Shown here piece after piece: positions 51,810-61,600 of a DNA stretch of 64,000 bases (the stretch's first letter is position 1; every line of letters begins with the position of its first letter). The notes under the pieces were generated by a model, which saw nothing but the letters and a program-made list of their open reading frames with translations, had not been told where the DNA came from and searched no databases. The DNA is from Gammaproteobacteria bacterium. Lineage in GTDB: Bacteria > Pseudomonadota > Gammaproteobacteria > JAJFKO01. The position numbers were made by a program, and so were the translations under genes. The DNA lies in the NCBI GenBank assembly GCA_021773175.1, contig JAJFKO010000064.1, forward strand, positions 58,773-122,772. The letters are read 5' to 3'.

Positions 51810-52583
51810 ATGAGTCATGATTTTGATACAGGCCGTATTGAAGATGGTGGTCAGCGAAGTGAGCCAGCTGCAGCATTAGGGCAATTAGATCAAGACTTTA
51901 ATGCTATATTAGAGAAATACAAAGTGATGCAAACCTCTTCTGCTGTAGTAGAAAAATTTGCAATGATTGTTGGTGGACTTGCTGAGACAACATTTGAATG
52001 GTCAGTAAAAGATGGTGGTCAAAATACAACAGGCAGATTTCAATTCGAGAATGTGCATGATAAATTTTACGCTTATGCAGGTTTAGTGGTATATGCATTT
52101 GAGCGTATGCAAGATTTTATAAAGGGCAACTCAACGCCGGCGATTGAAGCTTTCGTTAGGGAATTATATGGTGTTCTGAGTAATCATGGTATTCAACCTG
52201 CAAATAGTGGCAATCCTTTTTCTCCTGGTAATCCTATTTATCTAGCAAAATTCAATGAATATGGATTTAGAACAGTTATTTGCCGAGATGAAACGAAGCA
52301 AGGTACGGGGATCACAACGACTTATGCTGGTAGTGCATGGCGAAGCTTTGCAAGAGTTGGAGGTGTTTTTTCTTTTTCCAGAACATCAGGAGCTAAAGCT
52401 AAGCCTACAGCCGCATCTAAAGCAACCGTATCTGGCCCCGATATGCCAGCAGAAAACAGAGTCATGGAAGTCGAGGTTGAAAAAATTGATTTTATAGCAG
52501 CGAGAGTTAGAAGAGCGTCCGCTGATGCTATTAGACAAGCATATCTGCAAAGGCTTAATATCTCTCAAAGACCTAAAGTATAA
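51810..52583 (+). CDS. Tandem paralogue 3, unknown family
   Basis: A 257-residue protein with the same ~190-residue N-terminal domain as paralogue 2 (FDTGRIEDGGQRSEPAAALGQL to AWRSFARVGGVFSFSR). Its own ~65-residue tail has an Ala/Lys/Thr-rich linker, then a charged helix (EVEVEKIDFIAARVRRASADAIRQAYLQ). It has its own PmrA-box promoter and GGAGG before the ATG. Function unknown. The swap of tails on a constant head resembles modular effectors or toxins. Confidence 0.75.
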   Translation: MSHDFDTGRIEDGGQRSEPAAALGQLDQDFNAILEKYKVMQTSSAVVEKFAMIVGGLAETTFEWSVKDGGQNTTGRFQFENVHDKFYAYAGLVVYAFERMQDFIKGNSTPAIEAFVRELYGVLSNHGIQPANSGNPFSPGNPIYLAKFNEYGFRTVICRDETKQGTGITTTYAGSAWRSFARVGGVFSFSRTSGAKAKPTAASKATVSGPDMPAENRVMEVEVEKIDFIAARVRRASADAIRQAYLQRLNISQRPKV

Positions 52584-52624
52584 ATCTTGCTGAAAGAGCC
52601 GTCTGTATCGAATAATATACTAAC

Positions 52625-52649
52625 AACGCTAGCCATTACCGCTAGCGTT
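52625..52649 (+). terminator. Rho-independent terminator after paralogue 3
   Basis: AACGCTAGC pairs with GCTAGCGTT around CATTACC, followed by TCTGTTTC. Near copy of the hairpin at 51605; the T-run is interrupted by one C. Confidence 0.75.
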
Positions 52650-52812
52650 TCTGTTTCTACCTCTATTTCCTAATTTAATATGCATAAGCCTAAATTAACA
52701 TAGACGCTACCAGGCAATGTTTTAGCAAAGCTTGGTGGCATCTGCATTTATTGCAAAGCTGTTACAAAAAAGTCATTTCATTTCGTCAACCGATGCTTTA
52801 TTATTGCTCACC

Positions 52813-55800
52813 ATGAAATTCACAGAAATATGTATTAAACGTCCCGTCTTTGCGACCGTATTAAGCCTCATCATCATTGTTATGGGTTTGTTGGGTTATA
52901 TGTCGCTGACCACGCGCTATTTGCCGAATGTTAGCGAGTATTACATCAATATCTCCACCAACTATACTGGCGCGAGTGCTAAGCTTATTGAATCCACAGT
53001 TAACACGCCAATCGAAGATGCCGTGAGTACGATTTCTGGTATTAATAATCTACGCTCTAGTGCCACTCCCGGTACTGGCACGGTAACCATTAAATTTAAA
53101 CCCGATATCGATTATGCAGAAAAAGCCAATGAAGTTCGCGATAAACTAGCTGAAATTCGAGGTGATTTACCTGCTGGTATTGATACTCCCACTATCGATA
53201 TGGCAGATAATAATGGTTTTCTAATGGATATCGCATTAACTGATCCGAATATGACTCCAGGGCAAATGCGCGATTATGCGCGGCGTTATATAGTCGATCA
53301 ATTTCAAGAAATTGCAGGTGTTGCGAATGTCTATACGTGGGGAGCGGCGAATTATGCGATGCGGATTTGGTTGAATCCAGCCAAGATGGCAGCGCGTAAT
53401 ATCACGGTAGAAGACGTACAACAAGCCTTGAAAAATAATAATGTGCGTATGCCGGCAGGCGAATTTAAAAGCACGACCATGAATTTCCCGGTAACGGAAA
53501 ATACACAGCTACATAGCATTAAACAATTTAATGATTTAGTGATTGCTGTGCGCAATGGCCACGTCATTCGCGTTAGTGATATTGGCCAAGCTAAAATAGG
53601 TTTTGATGTTGAGCCTGTAATAGCGCGTCTTAATCATGAGCCGACTATTGATTTAGGGGTAACCTTGCAATCTGGTGCTAACCCAATTGCTGTTTCCGCT
53701 GCGGTAAAAAAGCAAATGCGTTTAGTTGCCTCGACATTGCCACATGGAATGAAAATGGTGAGTAGCTTTAACATCGCTACCTTTTTTAAAGCATCGGTAA
53801 ATGAAGTTTATCTTAGTATTATTCTTGCTATTTTGTGTGTGGTTTTAGTTATCTATTTATTTTTAGGTTCATTACGTTCTGCCATTATTCCCATTGTCAC
53901 GATTCCAATCTGTGTTATTGGTACCTTTGCAATTATTAGTGCACTGGGTTTTACTTTGAACATTCTCACTTTATTAGCGATTGTGTTAGCAATTGGATTG
54001 GTGGTCGATGATGCGGTGGTGGTATTGGAGAATATTCATCGCTACTTAGAGCAAGGCTTAACACCAAAGAAAGCGGCAATAACCGGTAGTCGACAAATTG
54101 TTTTCGCAGTGATTGCGATGAGTCTAACCTTGGTTGCGGTTTATGCGCCGATTGGTTTTATGCATACTCGTAGCGCCTTAATGTTTCGGGAGTTTGCTTT
54201 TACTTTAGCGGCGGCGGTATTGATTTCAGGTTTTGTAGCGCTTACCTTAACACCGAGTCTGTGTGCTTTATTGTTACGTCATCAGGATGAAGACAAAGGC
54301 TATATAAAACATTTAAATAGATTTTTCCCTTGGCTTAGCCAACAATATTCACGCATATTACGTTTTGCATTAAAACGTCGACTTTGGATTGCGGGAATTT
54401 GTGGTGTATTGCTGATTAGTGGTTATTTTATTTGGCAGGACTTAGGGCATATGTTTTTGCCAGCTGAAGATATGAACATGGTCATGGCTATTGTGGCAGC
54501 TCCACCTGGTTCGAATGTAAATTATACTTCAAAAGGTGTTGATGCTGCACAGAAGATAATGGAAGCCATTCTGCAGGCAAAACGCACATTTACGGTCGTT
54601 GGTAATGATGGTGATGAGAATGGTCGGGTTAATTTATTTTTGACGCCTGCAGAAAGTCGCAAAGTAAGCGCGCAACAAATTGCTGCGCAATTAAATACAA
54701 AGTTGAAGAATATACCGGATGCCAAGGTTTATGCTTTTGCATTAAGTCCTTATGTAAGCGGTAAACAACATGGTGTGCATTTACATATTATGACATCAGG
54801 CAGTTATGCTCATCTATATCAAGTTACACAGATGATGTTAAAAAAATTAAAAAGCTATAAAGGCTTTTCTGATGTTACTGATACCATGAAATTTGATAGT
54901 CAGCAGTATAATGTTACGGTGAAACGCAACCTTGCCGCCACATTACAAGTGCCGGTTGCATCGATTGATCAAACACTCGCAACCTTACTCGGCGGCTCTT
55001 ATATTACAAATTATTATGTTGGTGATCAGAGTTATAAGGTGATGGTGCAGGCAAGTAAAAATAATCTAACAAACCCTCGGGTTATCAACCAATTTTATGT
55101 GCGTAATAAAAACAATAAATTGATACCACTGGCAAACTTAATTAGCGTGAAGCCGATTATTGCAGAGCCAAATATGCGGCATTTCTCTAGATTACGTTCT
55201 GCAGAGTTTCAGGGGCAGGTTGCGCCAGGCTATAGTTTAAGTCAAGTTGTGAGCTATCTGCAGCAGAACATGACTCAATGGTTACCACAAGATGTACGTT
55301 ATGCTTTTTCTGGAAAAGCTTTGCGAATGCTTGAAGGCAGTCAGAGTATGAATGACATTTTTATCTTTGCTTTGATATTTATTTTCTTAGTTCTTGCTGC
55401 GCAATTTGAAAGCTTTGTTGACCCCTTTATTGTGCTGTTAACTGTACCGCTGTGTTTAGTCAGTGCGCTTGCTGTATTAGCCTTAATAGGCGGCACCTTA
55501 AATCTTTATACCTATATTGGTTTGGTGACTTTAGTTGGATTAATTAGCAAGCATGGTATTTTAATTACGAGCTTTGCTAATGAATTACAGCAACAAGGTA
55601 AAGATGTGTATACTGCCGTAATTGAAGCAACAGCCGTGCGATTACGACCTATTTTGATGACCACAGCTGCGATGATTTTAGGCGCTTTACCGCTTGTTAT
55701 TGCACAAGGTCCAGGCAGTAATAGTCGTCACCAACTAGGTTGGGTAATTATAGCTGGCATGCTATTCGGAACATTTTTCTCACTTATTGTAGTGCCGGTG

Positions 55801-55875
55801 GCTTATACATTTTTAGCAAAGCTAAAAAAAATAAAAGTGACTAGTCAACAAAAAAATCAGGTGGAAGTACTATGA
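52813..55875 (+). CDS. RND-family efflux permease (HAE1 type)
   Basis: A 1020-residue inner-membrane proton antiporter of the AcrB/MexB-like superfamily. It starts MKFTEICIKRPVFATVLSLIII, a conserved N-terminal signature, with twelve membrane helices and two large periplasmic loops. The membrane motif GLVVDDAVVVLENIHRYLEQGLTPKKAA holds the proton-relay aspartates. The open frame extends upstream to 52732, but the ATG at 52813 matches the family start. The drug substrate is not predictable. It overlaps the adaptor gene by four bases, with the permease first, the reverse of the usual order. Confidence 0.93.
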   Translation: MKFTEICIKRPVFATVLSLIIIVMGLLGYMSLTTRYLPNVSEYYINISTNYTGASAKLIESTVNTPIEDAVSTISGINNLRSSATPGTGTVTIKFKPDIDYAEKANEVRDKLAEIRGDLPAGIDTPTIDMADNNGFLMDIALTDPNMTPGQMRDYARRYIVDQFQEIAGVANVYTWGAANYAMRIWLNPAKMAARNITVEDVQQALKNNNVRMPAGEFKSTTMNFPVTENTQLHSIKQFNDLVIAVRNGHVIRVSDIGQAKIGFDVEPVIARLNHEPTIDLGVTLQSGANPIAVSAAVKKQMRLVASTLPHGMKMVSSFNIATFFKASVNEVYLSIILAILCVVLVIYLFLGSLRSAIIPIVTIPICVIGTFAIISALGFTLNILTLLAIVLAIGLVVDDAVVVLENIHRYLEQGLTPKKAAITGSRQIVFAVIAMSLTLVAVYAPIGFMHTRSALMFREFAFTLAAAVLISGFVALTLTPSLCALLLRHQDEDKGYIKHLNRFFPWLSQQYSRILRFALKRRLWIAGICGVLLISGYFIWQDLGHMFLPAEDMNMVMAIVAAPPGSNVNYTSKGVDAAQKIMEAILQAKRTFTVVGNDGDENGRVNLFLTPAESRKVSAQQIAAQLNTKLKNIPDAKVYAFALSPYVSGKQHGVHLHIMTSGSYAHLYQVTQMMLKKLKSYKGFSDVTDTMKFDSQQYNVTVKRNLAATLQVPVASIDQTLATLLGGSYITNYYVGDQSYKVMVQASKNNLTNPRVINQFYVRNKNNKLIPLANLISVKPIIAEPNMRHFSRLRSAEFQGQVAPGYSLSQVVSYLQQNMTQWLPQDVRYAFSGKALRMLEGSQSMNDIFIFALIFIFLVLAAQFESFVDPFIVLLTVPLCLVSALAVLALIGGTLNLYTYIGLVTLVGLISKHGILITSFANELQQQGKDVYTAVIEATAVRLRPILMTTAAMILGALPLVIAQGPGSNSRHQLGWVIIAGMLFGTFFSLIVVPVAYTFLAKLKKIKVTSQQKNQVEVL

Positions 55876-56972
55876 AAGTTAATGTTATCAAACAACATAA
55901 ACGCAAAAGCTCTTTGACATTAATAAGCTTATTAGTGATTAGCGCTATTTTAATTTTTTGTTTCAGCTCGCATGCCAATGCAAAGAAAAAATTGGTGCCA
56001 GCAATTGTGGTTAACGTTGCCGTGGTCAAACAAGCTAATGTAACCGCAAGTGTTAGTGCTATTGGTAGTTTAATCGCACCAAACAAAAGCACGATTAGTC
56101 CTGAAGTGAGTGGTTATATAAAGGCAATTTATTTTCATAATGGTGAAGTGGTCAGCGCAAATCAAAAATTAGTGCAACTGGATTCTGCTAAAACCGCGGC
56201 GAAAGTGATGTCCGACAAAGCGGCATTGCAAGCGACTAAACTAAAGTACCAACAAGCACAACAGTTAGCTGCACACCATGATATTTCAAAACAAAACTTA
56301 GCGAGCTTTACGCCACCATTAATCGAAAGCCAGGCTTTATTAAAGCAAGATGAGGCAACGTTGAATCATGAAACTTTACGCGCTCCATTTGCAGGTAAAC
56401 TGAGTGCTAAAACCATTAGTGTTGGTGACTATGTGGCAGCAGGTAAACCGATAGTGACGTTGGTTGATACTCAGCACTTACAAGTGGATTATACGGTTTC
56501 TGAAAATGATTTAGGTAAAGTAAAGTTGGGACAACGTATCACTATTGAAACCAACGCTTTTCCAGGGCAAACATTTTATGGCACAGTCAACTACATTGCA
56601 CCAAGTATTGATCCAACAAGCCGCACCTTGGCTTTACAAGCGGTGGTTATGAATCAAAGTAATAAACTTATCCCTGGATTGTTTGTTAAAATAACGCAAG
56701 ATATGCAAAAACAACAGCAAGCAATACTAATACCAGAGCAAAGTGTTAATGCTTCTTTTCAGCGCCATTTTGTCTATCGTATTGTCGGGCAAAAAGCGAT
56801 TGCGACCACAGTTACCTTGGGTCAACGCTATAAAGGTTATGTTGTGGTACTAAAAGGTTTGCAGAAAAATGATAAAATTGTCATTGCTGGTAAACAAAAA
56901 CTGCACGATGGAGCGAGAATAAAAATTGACAAACCCAACACCAAGCCAAACACAAAAAACCAACACGCTTAA
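55872..56972 (+). CDS. RND periplasmic adaptor (membrane fusion protein)
   Basis: A 366-residue HlyD/AcrA-type adaptor. The N-terminal hydrophobic anchor (LTLISLLVISAILIFCFSSHANA) is followed by a lipoyl-like half (SPEVSGYIKAIYFHNGEVVSANQKLVQLD), a short alpha-hairpin, the second lipoyl half (LRAPFAGKLSAKTISVGDYVAAGKPIVTLVD), a beta-barrel and a membrane-proximal domain. It links the permease at 52813 to an outer-membrane channel. Its 3' end overlaps the proposed TTG start of the next gene by 47 bases. Confidence 0.92.
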   Translation: MKVNVIKQHKRKSSLTLISLLVISAILIFCFSSHANAKKKLVPAIVVNVAVVKQANVTASVSAIGSLIAPNKSTISPEVSGYIKAIYFHNGEVVSANQKLVQLDSAKTAAKVMSDKAALQATKLKYQQAQQLAAHHDISKQNLASFTPPLIESQALLKQDEATLNHETLRAPFAGKLSAKTISVGDYVAAGKPIVTLVDTQHLQVDYTVSENDLGKVKLGQRITIETNAFPGQTFYGTVNYIAPSIDPTSRTLALQAVVMNQSNKLIPGLFVKITQDMQKQQQAILIPEQSVNASFQRHFVYRIVGQKAIATTVTLGQRYKGYVVVLKGLQKNDKIVIAGKQKLHDGARIKIDKPNTKPNTKNQHA

Positions 56973-57612
56973 TGAATTGCAAGGCAAAATAATTACGGCA
57001 GCGCAGCGGTTATATGCACGTAATCTACTTGCCGCGGGTGATGGCAACATTAGTTTTCGTATTTCCGATCAAGAAATTTTAATCACACCCGCTGGCAAAG
57101 CTAAAGCATTTATTGAGCCTGAAGATATTGCTGTTATTACAATTGATAATAAAATTATACACGGTAACCCATCCAGTGAACGCCTAATGCATCTTGCTGT
57201 TTATCAACAGTGTCCACAAGCGCAGAGTGTTGTGCATGCACATCCTCCAACAGCCATTGCTTGGAGTATTGCTTACCCTGAATTAGCAGAATTACCGAAT
57301 GCTTGTATGTCAGAGTTAATTATTTCTGTTGGGAGTATTCCGATTGTGCCTTATGCTAAACCGGGCACTGATGCAATGGGCCAAAATTTATTACCTTATC
57401 TTCCGCAACACCGCGCTATGATATTAGCACGTCATGGTGCTTTAACTTTTGGTGAGAGTCTAGAAGAAGCAGTAAATGGCATGGAGCGTATCGAGCATAG
57501 TGCCGAGATTCTATGGCGTGCACAAAGCTTGGGTGGCTTAACCTATTTAGATGATCAGGATGTTGCAGAATTAAAAGCATTACGAACAAAACTCGGAGAG
57601 AAAATATTATGA
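56926..57612 (+). CDS. Class II aldolase-fold enzyme of methylthioribose salvage (MtnB or DHAP-shunt aldolase)
   Basis: A ~228-residue zinc enzyme of the class II aldolase/AraD/FucA superfamily. Metal ligands: the HAHPPTAIAWS pair, and a later His in ARHGALTFG. The catalytic Glu is in NPSSERLMHLAVY. The next gene is mtnA, whose product (methylthioribulose-1-phosphate) it should use. It is either the dehydratase MtnB or the aldolase (Ald2) of the DHAP shunt; the PSSE-MHLAVY wording is closer to FucA/Ald2. The start is uncertain (TTG 56926, overlapping the adaptor gene). Confidence 0.8.
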   Translation: MTNPTPSQTQKTNTLNELQGKIITAAQRLYARNLLAAGDGNISFRISDQEILITPAGKAKAFIEPEDIAVITIDNKIIHGNPSSERLMHLAVYQQCPQAQSVVHAHPPTAIAWSIAYPELAELPNACMSELIISVGSIPIVPYAKPGTDAMGQNLLPYLPQHRAMILARHGALTFGESLEEAVNGMERIEHSAEILWRAQSLGGLTYLDDQDVAELKALRTKLGEKIL

Positions 57613-58598
57613 AAAATTTAACATCGGTGGGATTAAAATATATTGATGGTAAATTATTAGTATTGAATCAACAACAATTGCCGAGTCAAGAAGAATGGAT
57701 CATCTGCCGTAATCCAGAACATATGTATGAGATAATTAAGACTTTACAAGTGCGTGGCGCACCATTGATTGGTGTTGCGGCGGCAATGGCATTAGCAGAT
57801 TATGTTGAGCAAGGCGCTAATCAAGAGCAAGTCATTACAGCTGCTGAAATGCTAAAAACAGCAAGGCCCACGGCGGTGAATCTTATGCACTGTATTGATA
57901 GACAATTAGCCGCTTTGGCAGCAACGAATGAATTAACAACGATTGTGGATACCGCTGAAAGTTTATTTTTAGAAGATAAAGATTTATGCGAAGCAATGGC
58001 GCAGCATGGATTACCATTGATTAAATCTGGTTTTCATATATTAACGCATTGCAATACAGGTAGCTTAGTCACAACAGGCATTGGCACAGCATTAGGTGTT
58101 ATTCGCAAAGCATATGATCAACATAAAAATTTACACATCTATGTTGATGAAACTCGCCCTCTACTGCAAGGTGGACGCTTAACGGCTTGGGAGCTTGAGC
58201 AAGCAAAAATCCCTTACCAAATTCTCTGCGATAATATGGCTGCAAGTTTAATGCAACAAGGTTTGGTGGACTGTATTATTGTTGGTGCCGATCGCATTGC
58301 GCGTAATGGTGATTTCGCTAATAAAATTGGTACCTATGGATTAGCGGTATTAGCAAAACATCATGATGTGCCTTTCTATGTCGCCGCGCCTTATACCACC
58401 ATTGATAATGATTGCGTCGATGGTAGTGCGATAGCCATCGAACAACGTGCTGCTGATGAAGTCCGTGGCGCTAAAGGTGCTTTTGGTCAGGTGATTTGGA
58501 GCCCAGAAAATGCTGCCGTTTATAATCCAGCTTTTGATGTGACACCAACAGCGTTGGTGTCTTCATATATTCTTGATAGTGGGTTACATAGTTTTTAA
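57609..58598 (+). CDS. mtnA: Methylthioribose-1-phosphate isomerase
   Basis: Converts methylthioribose-1-phosphate (or 5-deoxyribose-1-phosphate) to the ribulose form; 329 residues, an eIF2B-alpha-like fold. Signatures: VRGAPLIGVAAAMALADYV, HCNTGSLVTTGIGTALGVI with the active-site Cys, DETRPLLQGGRLTAWEL and VGADRIARNGDFANKIGTYGLAVLAKHH with the catalytic Asp. It overlaps the upstream aldolase-fold gene by four bases, so both are coupled. No mtnC, mtnD or mtnE lies near. Confidence 0.95.
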   Translation: MKNLTSVGLKYIDGKLLVLNQQQLPSQEEWIICRNPEHMYEIIKTLQVRGAPLIGVAAAMALADYVEQGANQEQVITAAEMLKTARPTAVNLMHCIDRQLAALAATNELTTIVDTAESLFLEDKDLCEAMAQHGLPLIKSGFHILTHCNTGSLVTTGIGTALGVIRKAYDQHKNLHIYVDETRPLLQGGRLTAWELEQAKIPYQILCDNMAASLMQQGLVDCIIVGADRIARNGDFANKIGTYGLAVLAKHHDVPFYVAAPYTTIDNDCVDGSAIAIEQRAADEVRGAKGAFGQVIWSPENAAVYNPAFDVTPTALVSSYILDSGLHSF

Positions 58599-58603
58599 TT
58601 TTA

Positions 58604-61600
58604 TCAAGATGACATACGAGCTCTATTAATAGGTTTTTGTGGTTTAGAGATAATGTGTCTCAGTTCGGTGTTAATAAGATCTTTTTGATCTATTGTGCTT
58701 GTTACCAATGCTTTAAGTTCGGTAGGATCTATTGCCCTTAAATCATAATGTGCCCATCGATTTCGAAGTTCGCATAATTTATCAAACCACAGCACAAAGT
58801 CTTTAGGATAATGTTTTTCTTTAGGAAGTTCATTTTGGCAACAATATTGAAATACAATATCACGAATAAAATTAATCCGACCTTGGATCTCCCACCCATC
58901 TACGGCTTTAGCTAAGTTATTGACTTCAGCTTCAAGACTATCTAAAGAAATAGGTCTACTGTATTCAATAAGCTTATAGACCATATCTAGAGTCATAAGC
59001 TGCTTATTTTCAGTATGCATCAATATCAATCTTTGAAGTTGCATTAAACATTGACTAGATATGTTTCGAGTGCTTGCATGTACCATGGCATCTCTTAATG
59101 CTGTTACATCTTTACTTCGAGCGTGATGTGCATGAATCTCGAGATAACGACCAACTAGCGCGAATAATCTGCGCCTGGCAGCAATTGGCTTTTGCCAGCT
59201 AAATGTTTGTAGCGCTAGAATAATACTCTCAAAAAGAGGGTTTCTAACAGTGGTGGCAAGAATAAAATGCTTTGCATCAGCTCTTATTTCTGCTGGACTG
59301 CGACTATGAGTTCTGTGTTTAGCGAATAGCCTCATTTTTTTAGGAGATGTTGATGATGGCGATTTTCTCTTAGTGGCTGAGCCGCCATTTTCCTCTTCCT
59401 TTTTCCTGGATTTTCTGCCATCTTCTCCTGCAAATCGTTGCTGTCCTCTCCTTTTAACTCTGACAATACCTGGATCTCTCTTTCTATTTTTTCGGTGATG
59501 AGGGCGATCAGGCATATAGCTTTGCATAAACTTTGATTCAGCTTCAGCATATTCTTTTGAACGAGGCCAAAATACAGAGCTTAATAACTCCATCAGGTTA
59601 TTTGGTACGCTTTGCAGATGTATTTGAAAGCGATAAATATTGTGGTGTGTATTAATAGTTTTTAAGTTAGTGATAAAAGCGATGCTTTTTAAAGCTTTTA
59701 TTATATCGAGTTCAATAAGGTTATAAGTTTTTCCAGCAATATTAATGGCGTAATCATTTGCTCCATCGAACTCTATTTTCCAGTTGTTATTGCTATCAAT
59801 AGAAAATGTAATTTTTGTGTGTAGCTGATTCAAAGAGTTGAGAATAGCTTGTTGATAATGTGACGTTGATTTATATAAATATGAAACATAATCTTTTTTG
59901 TGTAAGCCATGAAACAATTTAGCCAACATCTCTTCTGGGGTGACAAAGTAAAGTTGTTTTTCAATCTCCTTTCTGATGAATAAATGTGGATAGCACTCTG
60001 ATAAAGCTTTAAATATGTTATTTTTGCTTGTTGTAAAAGATATACCTTTATAAGTGAAATTATATTGCTCGTCTAATACTGTAAAATAATATGGTTGTGA
60101 TACGCTTGTTAAACTAAATTGCAGTGGTGAAAATATTACATTTAATTTATCAATGAACTCTTGTGCTAATTCTGCAGTGGTTTTTTCTTTAGCTTTAATT
60201 GGTTGTACGTTCTGACTTCGACCAGAGAAAAAATAGCCTAATAATGCAGTTAAAGAGGCTAAAGGTATCATGTAAAATAGTATTCTACTCAGTGTCCAGA
60301 ATGAACCTGGTTGAGTCTCAGGGATTTCAATTAAAGGTATTTTACCCGTAATATCTGCAAGCTGGTATTGATATAGAGGGCGAGAAGCGATTAGTGCTTG
60401 CTGCGCTCTTGCAAGGTCGTAAGTTTCTGCATAGCCACTATAGGCATATATCTGAGCCAAAAACCATGCGGCATGACATTTATGAGCACCTTCAGAATTG
60501 GCGAAAATGGCTTTTAACTTTTCTACCCGTTCTAAATTCGGAAAGAGTTTAAAAATAGCTTCTGCATATAGATAAGTAATTCCCTCATCACTACTAGAGT
60601 TATAAAGTTTTATAACGAGTTCATAGTGAACATTTAAATTCTTTATTCCTGCTAAGCTGGCTTGAGCTCGAGACTCAGAGCCATATTCAGCAGCTATGAT
60701 TGTGACTATATGTTTTGTTAGTTTTCGAATCTGTTCTAAATAGTGAATAAGCCCTTGCTTACTGCCTAGTAAAGCTGCTTGCGCATAGCAACGACGTGCC
60801 ATTTCATCATCATCAACCTCGGCATATAGTTTTGCAATTTTTAAAAAGGCAGCATGTTTTGCGGAATTTTTTTTATTACTTCTAAATTCATCATATGCTT
60901 GCTGTAATTTTGAGCGCCATGATTTTGCTGCAGGTGATTGTGGGTATAGCGATACACTGGTTAATACCGCACTTTTTCCCGATAAGTCTTGAGCAATGCG
61001 GTATGTAACTATGGGCATAAGATTATGGTGAAGTTGAATTTTCTCCATAAGATTATCTAATGTTGTGTGTTGATCATTCGCTGCTTCAATCAGTCTTGCG
61101 TTTAAATATAAAATACTAGGAGGTGTGAAATAAGCCCATGACATAACTGCATTAGGTTTGTCGTGCATTAGCTGAGCTAAAGTAACGCCAGGATAATGTT
61201 TACCTAAATAATTTTCTACTGCTCGAGAGAACCAGTTGGCACTTAGATTTTCTGCACTGATTGCAAAGCCACTAAAGTTAAGTATCATTTCATTAGCAAG
61301 CCTTCTACGAGATTTTCTGCTGGCACTCATGATTTTGGCAACATAATCTTCTATATAAGATCGTTGTAAAGACTTAAATATTTCTCGATCACGACTATTT
61401 ACCGAGGCATCAAGCGGCTCGTGATATTTTTTTAAGAATCCAGCAAGCTGTAACCATGCTTCTTTTCTGAGTGATATTGCCAATGATCTATTGGTAGCAT
61501 TATTTAATATTGCAGCCATCTTATCACTTGGTCGTATGCTAGCTTGCGAGAAGAGAATATCTATCTTTTGGTAAGAAGGCCTTGAGGGAGATCTTCTTTG

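Larger units (their letters stand above)
50843..52378 (+). repeat. Recent direct duplication covering paralogues 2 and 3
   Basis: The 5' ~570 bases of the two genes (about 50847-51415 and 51810-52378) differ at only a few percent of positions by eye. The identity drops abruptly at the start of the C-terminal tails, and resumes at the terminators (51605 and 52625), including GTTTCTACCTCTATTTCCTA after each. The duplicated units therefore share head and end but carry different tail cassettes. Confidence 0.8.
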
